This document shows, one piece after another, positions 1 through 11,545 of a stretch of DNA of 64,000 nucleotides. Under the pieces are notes generated by a model. The model saw only the letters and a program-made list of their open reading frames with translations. It searched no databases and was not told the origin of the DNA. The translations under genes were made by a program, and so were the position numbers. The DNA is from Fallopia convolvulus. Lineage: Eukaryota; Streptophyta; Magnoliopsida; Caryophyllales; Polygonaceae. Each line of letters begins with the position of its first letter. Positions within the stretch are counted from its first letter, which is position 1. Location: the NCBI GenBank assembly GCA_964016875.1, contig OZ024724.1, positions 37,533,786 through 37,597,785 on the forward strand, read 5' to 3'.

Positions 1-1640
1 ATGTAGAGTTTCATGCTTCCAAGCTACGTGCACAAAGAATTAGACCAAATTAATCGAACTTTTTTTATGGAACAAAGATATACATCACAAAGCACTCATT
101 AGATGGGATAAGATATGCAAAACAAAAACCTATGGAGGACTAGGAATGAGGAAATGCAAACATATGAATAAAGCAATGGAAAAGAAATTGATGTGGAAAC
201 TTCTTGTAAAACCAGATAATATATGGGTTAAACTAATGAATGAAAAATATCTAAAAAATACACCACTTCTGACATACAAAATGCAGATGAAACTTTGTGG
301 TAATGGATGAAGCTAATGAACCTACGAGAAGAATTTAAGGCGAGACTAATCTGACAAGGTTGTGACAGAAGGACAATCAAGTTTTGGATAGATAGATGGC
401 TACTATATGATCCGTTACAAAAAAATATGCACAATGCGATTAATGAATATACTATGGTAGAAGAATTCATCAGTAATGAGAAGGAATGGCGATATGATGT
501 TTTGTGCGGCGTTCTCCCACCCGATATAGTTAACCAAATTATGGCAACCCAATTCCAGAAAACCATATAAGGTATCAGCTATACTGAGCCCTTAGTAAAA
601 ATGGATGGTTCTCGACAACCTCAACATTGAAATGATCACAGGGGTAAATCATTTGAATACGTACCCTAATAACTAGATTTGGAAACTGGGCACTTACTCG
701 AAAGTCAAAACATCTTTCAGGAAGATATCTCAGAATGGACTACACACAAAGGCTGGATCATTAGAAAAACAGGTCTTTATTTCCCTAGGGTGCTTAATGT
801 ACTTCTGCACATACGAAGATACTAGACATCTACTAATAGATTTTCCCCACACCCAAAAATAGTAAGGAAAATCAATGACAAAACAGAAATGGTCCTACAA
901 AACTACAATGCAAGTAATAAAACTATGATTCTAATGCTTAGGAATCTATATCAAAGGCTAGGAAAAACATATTTTCAGGAATTTGCAATTTCTTGGTGGT
1001 GCATTTGGCACCAAAGAGATAAACTAGTCTTTCAACAAACCTCATATGACTTCATTCAGAATTTAGAACAATATGTTAAAAATCAAATTAGTTGATGGGA
1101 ACAAAACAAAGCGACGGGCTGAGGATGAAGAAGTACCAAGACAAACAAGAAATATTCCAAATAAAGATAAGGAAAGAACATCGAAATGACAAAAGCCCCT
1201 TACAAATATCTTGAAGCTCAATTTTGACTGATCAAAGTATAATTATCTTCAGCCACATTGGAATTTGCATCATGATGGGAATCATATTGGCCTAGGATCT
1301 AGGAAATACAGACCCATCTCAGTCTTACGAGTGGAAACATTGGCACTTTGCGAAGGTATACAAGAAGCGAAAAGAATAAGAATTACAAACCTTGAAATTG
1401 AAGGGGATAATCTCACAATTATTAATGCACTCAAAGGTACAAGACAATGTCCGTGGGAAATTGAGATGTTAATTTCAAATATTATGATCTCTTTACAAGG
1501 TTTCCTGACCTTCTCCATGTGTCATGCTGCTAGGGGATGCAATGTTGTGATTGACAAAATTATTAAGCTGGGTCACAATTTAAGTTCTCATCCGCAAGAA
1601 TGCTCTAGGACGCCCCTCCTAATCTCTTACCTTATAAAAA
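1..1640 (+). mobile_element. LINE (non-LTR retrotransposon) 3' portion, decayed
   Basis: The plus strand reads as the C-terminal half of a plant LINE ORF2, broken by many stops and frameshifts. Around 60-240 it resembles the region after reverse transcriptase (the 'W-x-x-I-C-x-x-K-x-x-G-G-L-G-M-R' stretch). Around 889-1095 is a zinc-finger-RT-like segment (ISWWCIWHQRDKLVF). Around 1265-1663 is an RNase H-like segment with VETLALCEGIQEA and LEIEGDNLTIINAL, the pattern of the RVT_3-type RNase H of plant LINEs. The 5' part lies outside the window. No intact ORF remains, so it cannot be autonomous. The 3' end is taken at the start of the next element and is approximate. Confidence 0.75.
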
Positions 1641-2624
1641 AGGAAAAACATCAAATAGTCTAACCTTTTATACTCGTTACGGTAATTAACACAACCTTTT
1701 AAAATTGCACCTAATAGCCTAACTATTTTAAGTGGTTGTAAATGCTAGTCTTTTTTCCGTCCCAAAAAATCTCATTTTGGTTGATGAGTTGGCAAATCTA
1801 TTCTTGAAAAATACCAAATTTGTTGGATTTCTATTTTTTTATCAATTAGATTTCTTATTATACTTTAACCAAATTTAATTCCTCTTATTATCAATTAGAA
1901 TTCTACTTGCAGTCTTGCACCGAGACACGGAAAAAGGGAAAAAAGAAAGAAAATTAGGGAGTAGCTTGAAGAACAACTTCAAGATCATGATTCCTTGTGC
2001 AAACCAAAATCGGACTAGAGAAATCGAGGGGGTGTGGGATCGCCTCTCTTCACAAGCCAATCTTCTCCGATGCCTGTGTCTTGTAAGGCCCTTCCGACTC
2101 GGCCGCCGTCGACGATAATGGTGGGGGTGACGTTAACCCTAGATGTTGTCTTTATTGAAGAAGAGGAGAAATAACGAAAAGGATGAGGAGAAATCGAGGT
2201 TAGGTGAGAGTTGATTTAGAGATGGAAAACAGGGATTGAACCTTTGCAATTCGGGAAGTGAAAGGAAAGGTGAGTCATCTGGCCATGGAGGATTTGAGAA
2301 GATGAAGAAGATAAAATTTCAAGCAACATATAGAAGACAATAATGGAAGACGTGTTTAGATAATTTTTTTATTTTTATATTCTTTTTTTTTAATTTTAGG
2401 GTTTAATTTCCAATTCATATGACACATTAATCAATTTATTTGACACATGAGCTTTAATTTTGCCAACTCATTAATTAAAATAAAATTGTTTGCCAGATAG
2501 ATAGAAAAAAGAGACTAGCATTTGCAACCACTTAAATTGATTGGGATATTAAATGCAATTTTGAAAGGTTGAGCTAATTATCGTAACAGGACTAAAAGTA
2601 TAGGTTATTTGATGCAATTTTTCC
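1641..2624. mobile_element. Non-autonomous DNA element with ~150-bp inverted repeats (Mutator-like?)
   Basis: The left end (AGGAAAAACATCAAATAG..., 1641 onward) matches the reverse complement of the right end (...GATGCAATTTTTCCT, to 2624). The match continues inward with mismatches through the shared block AAGTGGTTGTAAATGCTAGTC (left, 1720-1750) and its inverse near 2515-2535. Between the repeats is a GC-richer core (about 1990-2160) and no transposase. Both ends are flanked by AAAAA and, beyond that, CTTAT, so no clean target duplication can be read. The long inverted repeats suggest a Mutator-like or foldback element, but the superfamily is not proven. It lies directly upstream of the TL20.3 gene. 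Confidence 0.65.
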
Positions 2625-2672
2625 TAAAAACTTATATCCAAACTGCATTAATTACGTCGAGTTCCAAAATTA

Positions 2673-2678
2673 CACGTG
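2673..2678. promoter_or_regulatory. G-box CACGTG upstream of TL20.3
   Basis: A perfect CACGTG core (in TACACGTGTCG) lies about 130 bp upstream of the chosen start codon. G-boxes bind bZIP and bHLH factors, including light-response factors, which would suit a chloroplast gene. That role is inferred only from the motif and its position. Confidence 0.45.
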
Positions 2679-2808
2679 TCGCCCCCATCAAACTCAATCT
2701 AAGGATGACCACATGACAGCAGCATCTGCTGCTTCGTTAATCGTTCTACTGGAAAACTGGAAAAGGCTCGGCCATCTTATCTTTCATCTCACCATACGGG
2801 ATACGGCT

Positions 2809-5800
2809 ATGGCTACAGCTTCGCTCTCCGTAGTACCCTTCAAATCGAAGCATCCACCTCCCGTATCTTCTTCTTCTTCCTCTTCTCCCTCCGCTAAAAG
2901 CGTCAAACTCACGTTACCTTCTCCCTCAAAGCCCGCTTACAGCGCCGCCGCCGCCGTCTCTCAGCTAGATTCGAGAAGCGAAAACAAGGTACTCGGTGAG
3001 TTCGATTGCGCTCTTCGATTGTTTAAATTCCGAAAGCGATCATTACAGATGCAACGGATGTTAGGGTTTAATTTTGATGTTTTTTGCTTTCTACAGTAGA
3101 TTCCAAGCTGCAATGGAGAGGCCTGACTTCGGCTGCTTTCGGCGCCGCGGTTGCAGTCGTGAGCTTGAGTTCACTTTGCTGCCCTGCTTTCGCTGACCTC
3201 AACAAGTTTGAGGCTGAGATTCGCGGTGAATTCGGTATTGGCTCCGCCGCTCAGTACGGTTCTGCTGATCTCAGGTCTCCGTTTTTCTCTCACTTTCGTT
3301 GCTGTTTTCTCTTCTATCCCCTTTTTTAGGGTTTTTATAGATATTCTTGTAAGGAAAGGTTATTGATTAGTGGCTGCAATCATGGTTTGATTTCAGGAAA
3401 GCGGTGCATGTTAATGAAAACCTCAGGTAATGTTGCGCTATTCCTTTGGATAACAAACGGCCTTGAATGTGTTTAGCATATACTTTGTTTAGTTACCCTT
3501 CATTTGTTAAACTTCTTTTGTGCTCCTGGATTCTACTTGGCAATTGGAATCAAAACTGTTAACTGCTTGAAAGGGATAATAATGAATACGGAGTAATTGA
3601 TAAAGAATAGAATTATGTTAAGCGGAAACATAATTATAGACTTATAGTAATAGATAGCAGATGTGTTGCTCATTACTGAAAACGTTATGTTAGTATGGGA
3701 AGGTGAGATTCTGCCTTTTTTGTGTTCTTACATTGTACATTCTGTTGACAGTTTCTTTTCTGTCCTCATAGTGAGCATGTTGTGCTGCCATTTTACCCTG
3801 TAAGCTCTGCTCTTATATGGAGGTGCTCCTTGATTTGCATCCCTTAAATAGGGAACCTTGATTCTCTAGCCTTCCTGAGCATCCATACAGGAATCCAATT
3901 ACATATCTCCCTTATGGCTGCATAAGTCAATTCCTAGCCTCCATATGTATCCAAGTTTTAGGATTCCAAAATCAATCCTTGATTTACATTTTCAAATCCT
4001 CATATATTGATTCGAAAAATAAAAGGGCCAACTTTCTTTCAGATTATAATAAACAGAATCCATAACAGCTAAAATCACTTAGCATGAAATTCAAGTTAGT
4101 TCTTAGTACACCTTTATTCATTTAGACCCATAGGGAAACTGGAAACAATCAACTGACTCGGAAAGTTGTTTGTGGCAATGGGTGTTTTAAGGGCCCCTGG
4201 GAGAGATTGAGGGATCAAAGGGGGAGAAATGTTGGAAATCAAATAGCATGCTGAAACTGTCATGAACTTTCTTGAATAGTTTAAACTTTTCAAACCAAGT
4301 CTTGAATTTTTAGTGTGAAAATAATATAAAATTCCATCTCTAAGTTTGGAGGAGAGATCTTGAAAACTTCTACTTTGTTCAGACGAGCAAATTTCACTTC
4401 TGCTGATATGAGAGAATCAGATTTCAGTGGTTCAACATTCAATGGTGCTTACCTTGAGAAAGCTGTTGCATACAAAGCTAATTTCACAGGTGATTCTACA
4501 AACTGCACCATGATTTATTTTTGAAGAAACAGTTATCATCATGCATTGTTTAAAATATATTAAAAACTTTTGCTCCCTTTTTCATCCTTAAAGCCTTCAG
4601 GTTTGCTAGGATTTTTTGTTGGTAACTTAACTGGTACCTTAGAACTTCTCATAAGTCAAAATGCAGCCGATGGCTAGTGGGCTCAATTATTAACATCATA
4701 TGCCCTGATTGTTGAACCAAATATCTGTTTGATTGCAACCTAATCTTCCAAATGCGATGAACCAAATACCTCTGGGATTGCCTTTTGACTAGGGCTGTCA
4801 AAATTTGACCCGACCCGAGAAATCCGCCCGACCCGCCCGACTCCGAACCCGACCCGAGAAAAAGATAAAAAGTTTTATACCCGAGACATGTTTGACCCGA
4901 ACTAATTTGACCCGAATCCGAAAAAAACCGAACTCGAGATTAACCCAAACTCGATTATAGCCGAATGGACTAAGCCTGATGCAACCCGATATCCGATGCT
5001 ACCCGACCCGAAGTCATCCGAAAATCCGAAGTTACCCAACCCGAAACCATCCGAAAATCTGAAGTTACCCGACCCGAAAGCATCCGAAAATTTCATTATG
5101 TCTTAAAATATTAATGATAATGAATATTTAGTATAATTATGTTGTTAATTTAAATGTTACATTAAATATTTAGACTCTAGAGTAGTTAAACTACGAAAAA
5201 TCATCATTCGGTATATGGTCTGAACCAAAATCCGCTCACTCGAAATCAGATTAACCAGAATTTCAGTCAAAGTCGAAATCCAATTCACCCAAAATCCAAA
5301 AAACCCGAAACCTGACTCACCCGAAATCCGAGTAAATCCGAAACTAACTAAACCCGAAGCCGGACTTATCCGAAATCAAGTTGGACCGAAAACCGAAAGA
5401 CCCGAACAAAATTGACCCGAAACCCGACTTTGCCCGATTTAGTGAGCACCCGACCCGAAATAATCCTACCCAATTTGACCCGATTTTCAAAATATTCGAA
5501 TTTGACCCGAATCCGAACTTACCCGAACCGAATTGACCCGACCCAAACCCGACCCGACCCACCTGATTGACACCCCTACTTTTGACAATAGTCAGAGCGG
5601 GAAATATTTGGGGGTATGAGTGAGGTATTTAAAAGAGATTAATAAATTATTCTCACACCAAATGGGATGTTCTACTTGGGAAATATTTGTTTGAACTGCA
5701 ATTCTATTCAGAGTAAATTTGATAATCTAGAAGTGGTCAAAATATCTTTGGATGTTAATCTGACAACAGGAACAGGTAATAAGGATTTTTATCAAACAGG

Positions 5801-7446
5801 TAAAAGTAAAACATATCTTAATTTTATTCTAATTTCTCTCTTGCATCCATCATATATTTTTCTTGGTGTTTTTTTTTTATTTGGCTTTTTCCTCTGGTTC
5901 AAAACTAGGGAATTATATGCTTTAGATTCTGTAGTTGGGAGATTATGAGTAAGAGAGATGGTAGATCATGATTCTGTATCTTAAAAAACTTTATATATCT
6001 GCGCAGGAATGATGGTATCTGTTTCTGATTTCAGGTGCTGATCTGAGTGACACACTGATGGATAGGATGGTAACACTTGCTCTTTTTCTTTTTCCTTTTG
6101 GGCATTTTTATGATCTGATGCAAGTGATTTCCATTTCAAACAAAATGGTTTGAATTAGGATACTATAATAGTTTTGAATATTAATTGTGTTTAACTCTCA
6201 ATCTCCTCTCAGTTAATACCTGCTATTGTCATAAACTAATAATGCCCCATATTTAGTCCTGACTCGTTGCTTAAGAGGGCATGTCTTCGTCTCGGTGCTG
6301 TTTATTTTGTTTGATAACCTATGGCAAGTTTGTGCTTTTCTTTACGTGCTATAGGTACTCAATGAAGCTAATTTGACTAACGCCGTTCTCGTAAGATCAG
6401 TTCTTACACGCAGTGATCTTGGTGGTGCTATTATTGAAGGTGCAGACTTTAGTGATGCTGTTATAGACCTTGCACAGAAGCAGGTATCCAACATATTACT
6501 GTTATATACCCTATGTGTTTATTAATCTATTGCCTTGAAAAAGTAACCCTTTTCTTCTTTTTATTCCCCTTGTTACATTAAGTTCAATGTTGAATAATTC
6601 TATAAATTGATCAGATTCCACTCACAGGGTAATCCTACTCCAACTTACACAATTCATAAAAATTCATTTTACACTATGGTCAACTTTAAGGGATGGTCGA
6701 GACTCGAGAGTTAATGTTTCCTGGCACTTTGCAACTTTGGTGGTTATGTAATATTAAAACACACTATACAAATTCATATTCTTGATCTTATTTTATCAAA
6801 AGTGATTAAGATCCCAATCATGCAAATTCATGTTTATGTATTGAACTCCATATTACATAACCAGGAGGTTAAACTGTACAAACCACCTTTAATTTAGCTT
6901 AACATTTGTACCTCAGCCAACCTTCTAAAAATGTTGTAGACAAGTATGAGATGTCCAAATATGTCCCCAAGTTTAGCAATTACAACATCTGATATATTTG
7001 AGGAATACACATTTGGTTATCTTACTAAAGTTCTACTAACATTAAAATGAGGTCAGGCTTTGAATTGCTAGCAAAATATAGATAACGGCTGGTTAAATAT
7101 TATAAAGAGTGGTTATATGTTAGTTAATAAGTATGGGAAAAATATTATTACGATCTCATCATCATGATCTAAGAAAAAAATAAGCTGATCTGGGGATCTT
7201 TACTGTATGCTAACTGCGACACATGGAATGTATCTCTCTGGTTATAATCTGCAGGCTCTTTGCAAGTACGCTAGTGGCACTAACCCAACAACAGGAGTGA
7301 ACACGAGGACTAGCTTGGGGTGTGGGAACAAGCGGCGTAGTGCGTATGGTAGCCCATCCTCACCCTTGTTAAGTGCACCGCCGCAGAAACTGCTTGATCG
7401 GGATGGCTTCTGTGACGAGAGCACTGGTCTTTGTGATGCCAAATAA
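2809..7446 (+). CDS. TL20.3: TL20.3-like thylakoid-lumen pentapeptide-repeat protein
   Basis: Seven exons: 2809-2995, 3097-3274, 3397-3426 (a 30-bp microexon), 4383-4489, 6035-6069, 6355-6483 and 7255-7446. All junctions are GT-AG and the joined frame is open for 285 codons plus TAA. Residues 1-70 are Ser/Ala-rich like a chloroplast transit peptide. A hydrophobic segment at about 73-92 ends in PAFA, a typical lumenal processing site near residue 95, so a bipartite lumen-targeting signal is likely. Residues about 117-212 are A(D/N)(L/F)xx pentapeptide repeats (SADLR, RANFT, GADLS, NEANLT, RSDLGG, GADFS). The Cys-containing tail holds LCKYASGTNP and DGFCDESTGLCD. Order and length fit Arabidopsis TL20.3 (At1g12250), whose exact function is not established. 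An in-frame ATG at 2713 exists, but 2809 gives the usual MATAS-type start. Intron 4 carries a transposon. Confidence 0.9.
4790..5578. mobile_element. hAT-like element made of CCCGA-type repeats, in intron 4 of TL20.3
   Basis: The ends TAGGGCTGTCAA (4790) and TTGACACCCCTA (to 5578) are near-perfect inverted repeats, 11 of 12. They are flanked by a perfect 8-bp direct repeat, CTTTTGAC (4782-4789 and 5579-5586), the target duplication size expected of hAT elements. The 789-bp interior is mostly degenerate ACCCGAA/CCCGACCCGA units, strongly strand-biased, with no coding potential. Being intronic, it should be spliced out of the host mRNA. Confidence 0.8.
6742..6862. repeat. Small foldback in intron 6 of TL20.3
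   Basis: A 13-bp perfect inverted pair, GGTTATGTAATAT (6742-6754) and ATATTACATAACC (6850-6862), encloses about 95 bp of AT-rich sequence. Weaker complementarity continues outward. It may be a MITE relic or chance; no target duplication was found. Confidence 0.35.
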
Positions 7447-7537
7447 CTTCAGCACGGTCACACTCTTTACGTACATAAATTCAACATGTGCCCTATTTGA
7501 AAGACGACAATTATACACTTCTCATCGTGTTACTTGT

Positions 7538-8033
7538 GATTCACATATGAATTTGAGGTTAATGGAATGTTGTTTATAAACCCGGATTAAGTGTTCTGAT
7601 ATCCTGCTGAAGATATTGATGTTTGAATGATCGATTATGTCATGTTGCATTCCATTTGGTGTCAGACCGGTGATAAAGCCTTTTCCCCTCATATACTGAC
7701 TGGTGCCTAGCTAAGTGTGTCTGTAAGAATTTTGCTCTTTTTGTTCTTGGCCATTTTGGTTAGAGTAGTGTTTATCTGAGTTAGCTCATTGATACTATTG
7801 TTGTGGTTAAATAAGGCTCCTAGTTCCCTTATAGATAATAATAAATAAAAAAGTTACTAAATGAATTAAAAGTAGCACGATGTTTTCTTCTTTTTTAGCA
7901 GATTTTTTAAAAATAAACCCGGATTCATATTTGAATTTGAGGTTAATTTTATATACCCGAGTTTAGTGTTCTTATATCAACCTGAGGATACTGTATTTTA
8001 ATGATCACTTGTATAATGTAGCAATTCATTTGG
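7538..8033 (+). repeat. Diverged direct duplication of the TL20.3 3' flank
   Basis: The block at 7538-7661 (tatgaatttgaggttaat, acccggattaagtgttctgatat, then a 'cattccatttgg' end) recurs diverged at 7922-8033. The copies share GAATTTGAGGTTAAT, ACCCG, AGTGTTCT(G/T)ATATC and CATTTGG in the same order. The spacer between them, 7662-7921, shows nothing recognisable. A local duplication of the 3' UTR/downstream region is the simplest reading. Confidence 0.55.
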
Positions 8034-8137
8034 CTTTTGCTCTATATTTGGATATAGAGGTCTTATATCTACCTGAATGCCGACAATGACTTGGCTCCAC
8101 CAAATCCAAGTCGATCACCCGTGCAATAATCGAGGGT

Positions 8138-8342
8138 CTAGTGAAGTGGGGACTTCACCCTTTTTACCCGCCTCGCGCCCCTTGTTTTTTTGTTTCTTCT
8201 CCTCCAAATCAGGGGTAGAGCGGAACCCTTCTGTTTTGCGCCACCAGTGGCGACAGAGGAAGCCGCCTTAGGACGTGCGAGAGGCCCCTTAACTTTCGTA
8301 ATGGCCTGAGGAGCAGCCATTGCAATTGCATTCGTGTCTGCA
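8138..8342 (-). pseudogene. Lys/Arg-rich fragment, possible downstream exon of the gypsy-type transposon ORF
   Basis: On the minus strand, a good acceptor (TTGTTTTTGCAG) is followed by an open frame rich in Lys, Arg, Ala and Pro (contains MAAPQAITKVKGPLARPK and ends RRVKRVKSPLH). It lies on the same strand as, and downstream of, the broken transposon ORF at 9561-10423, with an LTR-like unit between. Membership in that gene is inference; no domain is recognised. Confidence 0.3.
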
Positions 8343-8565
8343 AAAACAACGAAACATGAGTAAGAAAAACAGACAAAAGTGAAAGAATGCGCATGATCTG
8401 AAAGAGCGCAAATAATTAAACTGTAAAGAGAGAATGCACGCTATTAAAAAGCGGTACTACCCTGTCCATCCCCCTTTTGGGAAAAACGAAGACTAAGGCA
8501 TGCGTGTTCTAAATGTAGGTGTCGTGGACTCTCTGCTGCGTAGTTCCCACTAATGATCTTGTATC

Positions 8566-9560
8566 TGTTGGTACTGAGGGAACAGTGCATTGCTGAAGCC
8601 GTGAAGTTCCTCTTCGTGGATGTAGTTGAAGATGACGACTCTTCATTAGATCAATCATATGCAATACTTGATATATGTTTGAATCACGTAGAAACGCTTT
8701 CCGAAATCAATATTTCGCCCCCTACATAGCCTTGGGAAATCCACGAAATTTGAAGTGAGATAAGACAAACCCACCGATACCTAACAAGGCTCATGAAAGG
8801 GATCGAACCTTAGAGTTCATGTAATAATGGATATTAGAGGATATTAGACTCTATTTGAAGTTCAATCATGGAGAGAGACGTTCTCCTATGATTATATGAA
8901 CCAAGCCTACACTAATCTCCTAATAACCTTTTATATAGGCAAAGGAAAGTAGTTACATGAACGGTTAACAACAGTTACCGATGGTTACTAGGAGTTAACA
9001 GCGGTTACCAAGTGCCACGAAAGGTTATCATGAATAAGCCACGTTGCCCATCACTTATTAACTCTTTAAGGAAGTTACAATGCAGTTATACAACAGTTCA
9101 CATGAACGTTATCAATAATTAAACAAGTGTCAAAATTTTAGTCATGCATCAGAGAACTTATGTTCCCACTCAAGTGAACCATTGTTCCCTCCAAAGGAAC
9201 AAACATTGTTCCCGCCAAGGAAACATACATTGTTTCCGCCAAGGAAACATACATTGTTCCCTCCAATAGGGAACAAACTCATCCCTCTCATGGAACAACA
9301 CATATTGCTCATCTTTAATGTCGTATATAGAATTCTTGTCTTAGACACATGTTTCCCTATAGGGATAAAGTTCCATCACTAAGTTCTCATTAATGTTTCC
9401 CTCTAGATCTCAATTATGCTTATACGAGCGCGCACTACGCACACCCAAACCCGTGACATAGCAAAGTAAGATCTCATAGTGTCGTATGAACCTCAATCAC
9501 GCTAAAAGGCATTGCTCTCATATAGGGAACAATCACTTGATGACACTAAAATCCCCAACA
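8566..9560 (-). repeat. LTR-like unit (minus orientation) with a U3 hairpin repeat array
   Basis: On the minus strand the unit starts TGTTGGGGATTTTAG and a candidate end is ...GTACCAACA, giving TGTTGG/CCAACA termini. A TATA-like CCTATATAAAAGG lies near 8935, followed by a leader-like region, as in an LTR with U3-R-U5 order. No 5-bp target duplication was found (GTATC on the left, CCAAA on the right), and no primer-binding site follows. It could therefore be a solo LTR with eroded flanks, or the left boundary is wrong. The right end interrupts the reading frame of the adjacent transposon ORF. Confidence 0.5.
9180..9276. repeat. Four 24-bp tandem repeats, each an imperfect palindrome
   Basis: Four head-to-tail units begin CATTGTTCC or CATTGTTTCC and contain GTTCC...GGAAC or GTTTCC...GGAAAC arms around a short CTCC/CGCC centre. 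The array lies in what would be the U3 of the minus-strand LTR-like unit. It is too short and regular to be coding, and could act as a protein-binding or stem-forming array. Confidence 0.7.
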
Positions 9561-10423
9561 CCAAAATGCTCCTGAATTATAAGCTCTTTGTGAGACCTCG
9601 TAGTATCCGCTCTGAACACTTTTTTGACCTTATTGATATCTTTCTGATACATCTTGTCCGGCTTACCCCAAGGGCGCGGTGAAGTAGGAAAGTTAAAGAG
9701 GTCGCCTCGGGTATCGCAAACCAGAAACCGCTTCTCCTTCCAGTCCCCTAGGTTGGAAGCTGTGGTTATCAAATCCAAATTAGAGAGGCTAAGGTTGATG
9801 AAACCGTGAACCTCTTTCGGCATTAGAAGGCACTGCATGGTGTTGATAGCCGGCTCCTTAGATACCTCGAAGCATCTTATGGTAAACGCATAAAAGAAAC
9901 TCCACTCTTTGGGAAACATCTGAGAAGAAGAGATGTTCAACAACCACAAATATTCGACGATATGCACGGGAAGAGGAAGTCGAAAACCGGCCTGGAGACC
10001 ATGGTAATATACAACCATACAATTGTCGTAGCAACCCATAGAGTTACCTAGACCCTCAGGAAGTGCGAGCTCTACTCCCATGGGCCATGGGAAATCTATG
10101 GAGATGTTGGCCAATTTGGCCAAATTCATTATTGATATCGATCCTTTGGGAAGGTACATTCCAACCTCGGTATTCTCGGACATCGAGATACGCCTCTGAG
10201 AGATAAGAGGAACTGCAGAAACACGATCATCAATATAGCGACCTAGAAAGTTGGGTTGTTTGCTAGAGTCTAAGGAGCACTTTTATGAGCCAAGCGACTC
10301 CTCATCTAACACTAGAGTTGAAGCAATGTTCGTCCCCGAATATGGTCGATCATGGGCCATCTTCGAGGAGACTGAAGTTTTGGAAGAAGTAAAGAAGGGT
10401 GAGTTGCTAACTAGTAAAGACAT
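9561..10423 (-). pseudogene. Gypsy-type transposon protein ORF, interrupted
   Basis: The open frame (ATG near 10423 or 10183) contains the block MVVYYHGLQAGFRLPLP, then VEYLWLL and the NISSSQMFPKEWSF region. That is the signature of the plant 'putative gypsy type transposon' domain (PF04195), found in proteins carried by plant LTR elements. A TAA at 10283-10285 splits the N-terminal part from the rest in the same frame. The frame then runs into the terminal TGTTGGGG of the neighbouring LTR-like unit and stops at 9533, so the native C-terminus is lost. Function in the element is unknown. Confidence 0.6.
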
Positions 10424-11545
10424 AGAGTGTGAGTTTTTGGAATCACTTTCTTCCCTGGAAGCCGTCGATATGCGAGAGTAGGAAGTCTAGAATGCAAAAA
10501 ATGGAGGGCACTTGGAAAAAGAAAGAAAAAAGACAAAACATAAAAACACATATGAGAAACATAGAGCGAGAAGCACGAAGTTAAAACGCAAAGAGGATTT
10601 GTTCCAACCCTCAAGTAGAACAACTTTTCCGAAACATAATTAAGAAGAAATGGATCAAAAAGTAGAAACGTCAGATCAAGGGAAGACAAATCGGTTAAGT
10701 TTCCTCAAGAATTTCATGCAATCCAAGAAAGAAAGAGGAAGGAGAAAAACGTTTCAGAACTACCCTCGACGGTGACACCCAAAAACGACGAAAGAGGCCG
10801 CCACACAAATACAAAAAATGGTGGCACCACCCATAGAAGCCTTGTAAAATTATAAAAATAGCTCGAATTTCCTTCTAAAAACCCCAAAACCCGAACCCGA
10901 TGAAAAAAGAGACGAAAAATCAACCTTTTAAGGCCTTTCAGTGCCAAAAAAGAAAATGATACCATGGTGCCTTCTTTCCGTCAGCCATGCCTACAAGAAA
11001 ACGAATTGTTGAACGTTGTCAAAAATTAGGGAAGAATTTCTTCATGTAAAAAAGAGAAAATGAGAGGCGACAAAAGGAAGGAATTTACTTAGTAATGCGG
11101 AAAGGCAGAAGACGATGTCCGGAGCTGTGAAAAAGGTCTAGATTTTGTCAAAAAGATGAAACATCATTGGGGCGATAAAAGAAAGAGAGGTAATGAGGAA
11201 GATGAAGTCTAAAATAAAGAGAGAGAAGTCATTTGTTAAAATATAAAGTTGTATTTTTGACCCGGTCCACCACTTGTATCTACTTGGCCAAAACAATAAA
11301 GCCTAAAATCAAACCATCAAATGTTCTCTCAAAATACTAAGTCATGAAGGGTCCAAGGCAAATGAACTAGCATATTGGAATAGAAGGGATGTCACATGTT
11401 TGCCTTGAGATTCCTACGAGCGGAATCAAGTCGTGAGATTGTGATGGAGCGCGAATAATTCAAGCGCTAGACAACAAAAAAGATGATCAAAGCAAGGGAA
11501 GGAAACGAGAAGACATGGGGCACGCGAGCTCGAAACTCGCATCAT
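10424..11545. other. Unassigned spacer, probably old transposon DNA
   Basis: AG/CT-biased sequence with short open stretches on both strands, none matching a protein I recognise. It lies upstream (minus sense) of the gypsy-type ORF and may be its leader. I see no LTR ends, tRNA or clear promoter. Confidence 0.4.

Noticed and set aside
2713..2808. Upstream in-frame ATG extending TL20.3 by 32 residues
   Set aside because: The extension is unlike a transit peptide start, and the 2809 ATG gives the usual MATAS-type N-terminus and family length.
4902..5562. Phe/Gly-rich minus-strand frames
   Set aside because: Translation of CCCGA-type repeats inside the hAT-like element; low-complexity artefact, not an FG protein.
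9180..9276. CRISPR-like array or heat-shock elements in the 24-bp repeats
   Set aside because: There are no unique spacers and this is plant nuclear DNA. The GTTCC...GGAAC spacing does not match the alternating nGAAn/nTTCn units of a heat-shock element.
10251..10481. Plus-strand 76-codon open frame
   Set aside because: It is the antisense of the N-terminal part of the minus-strand gypsy-type ORF, which has the recognisable protein sequence.
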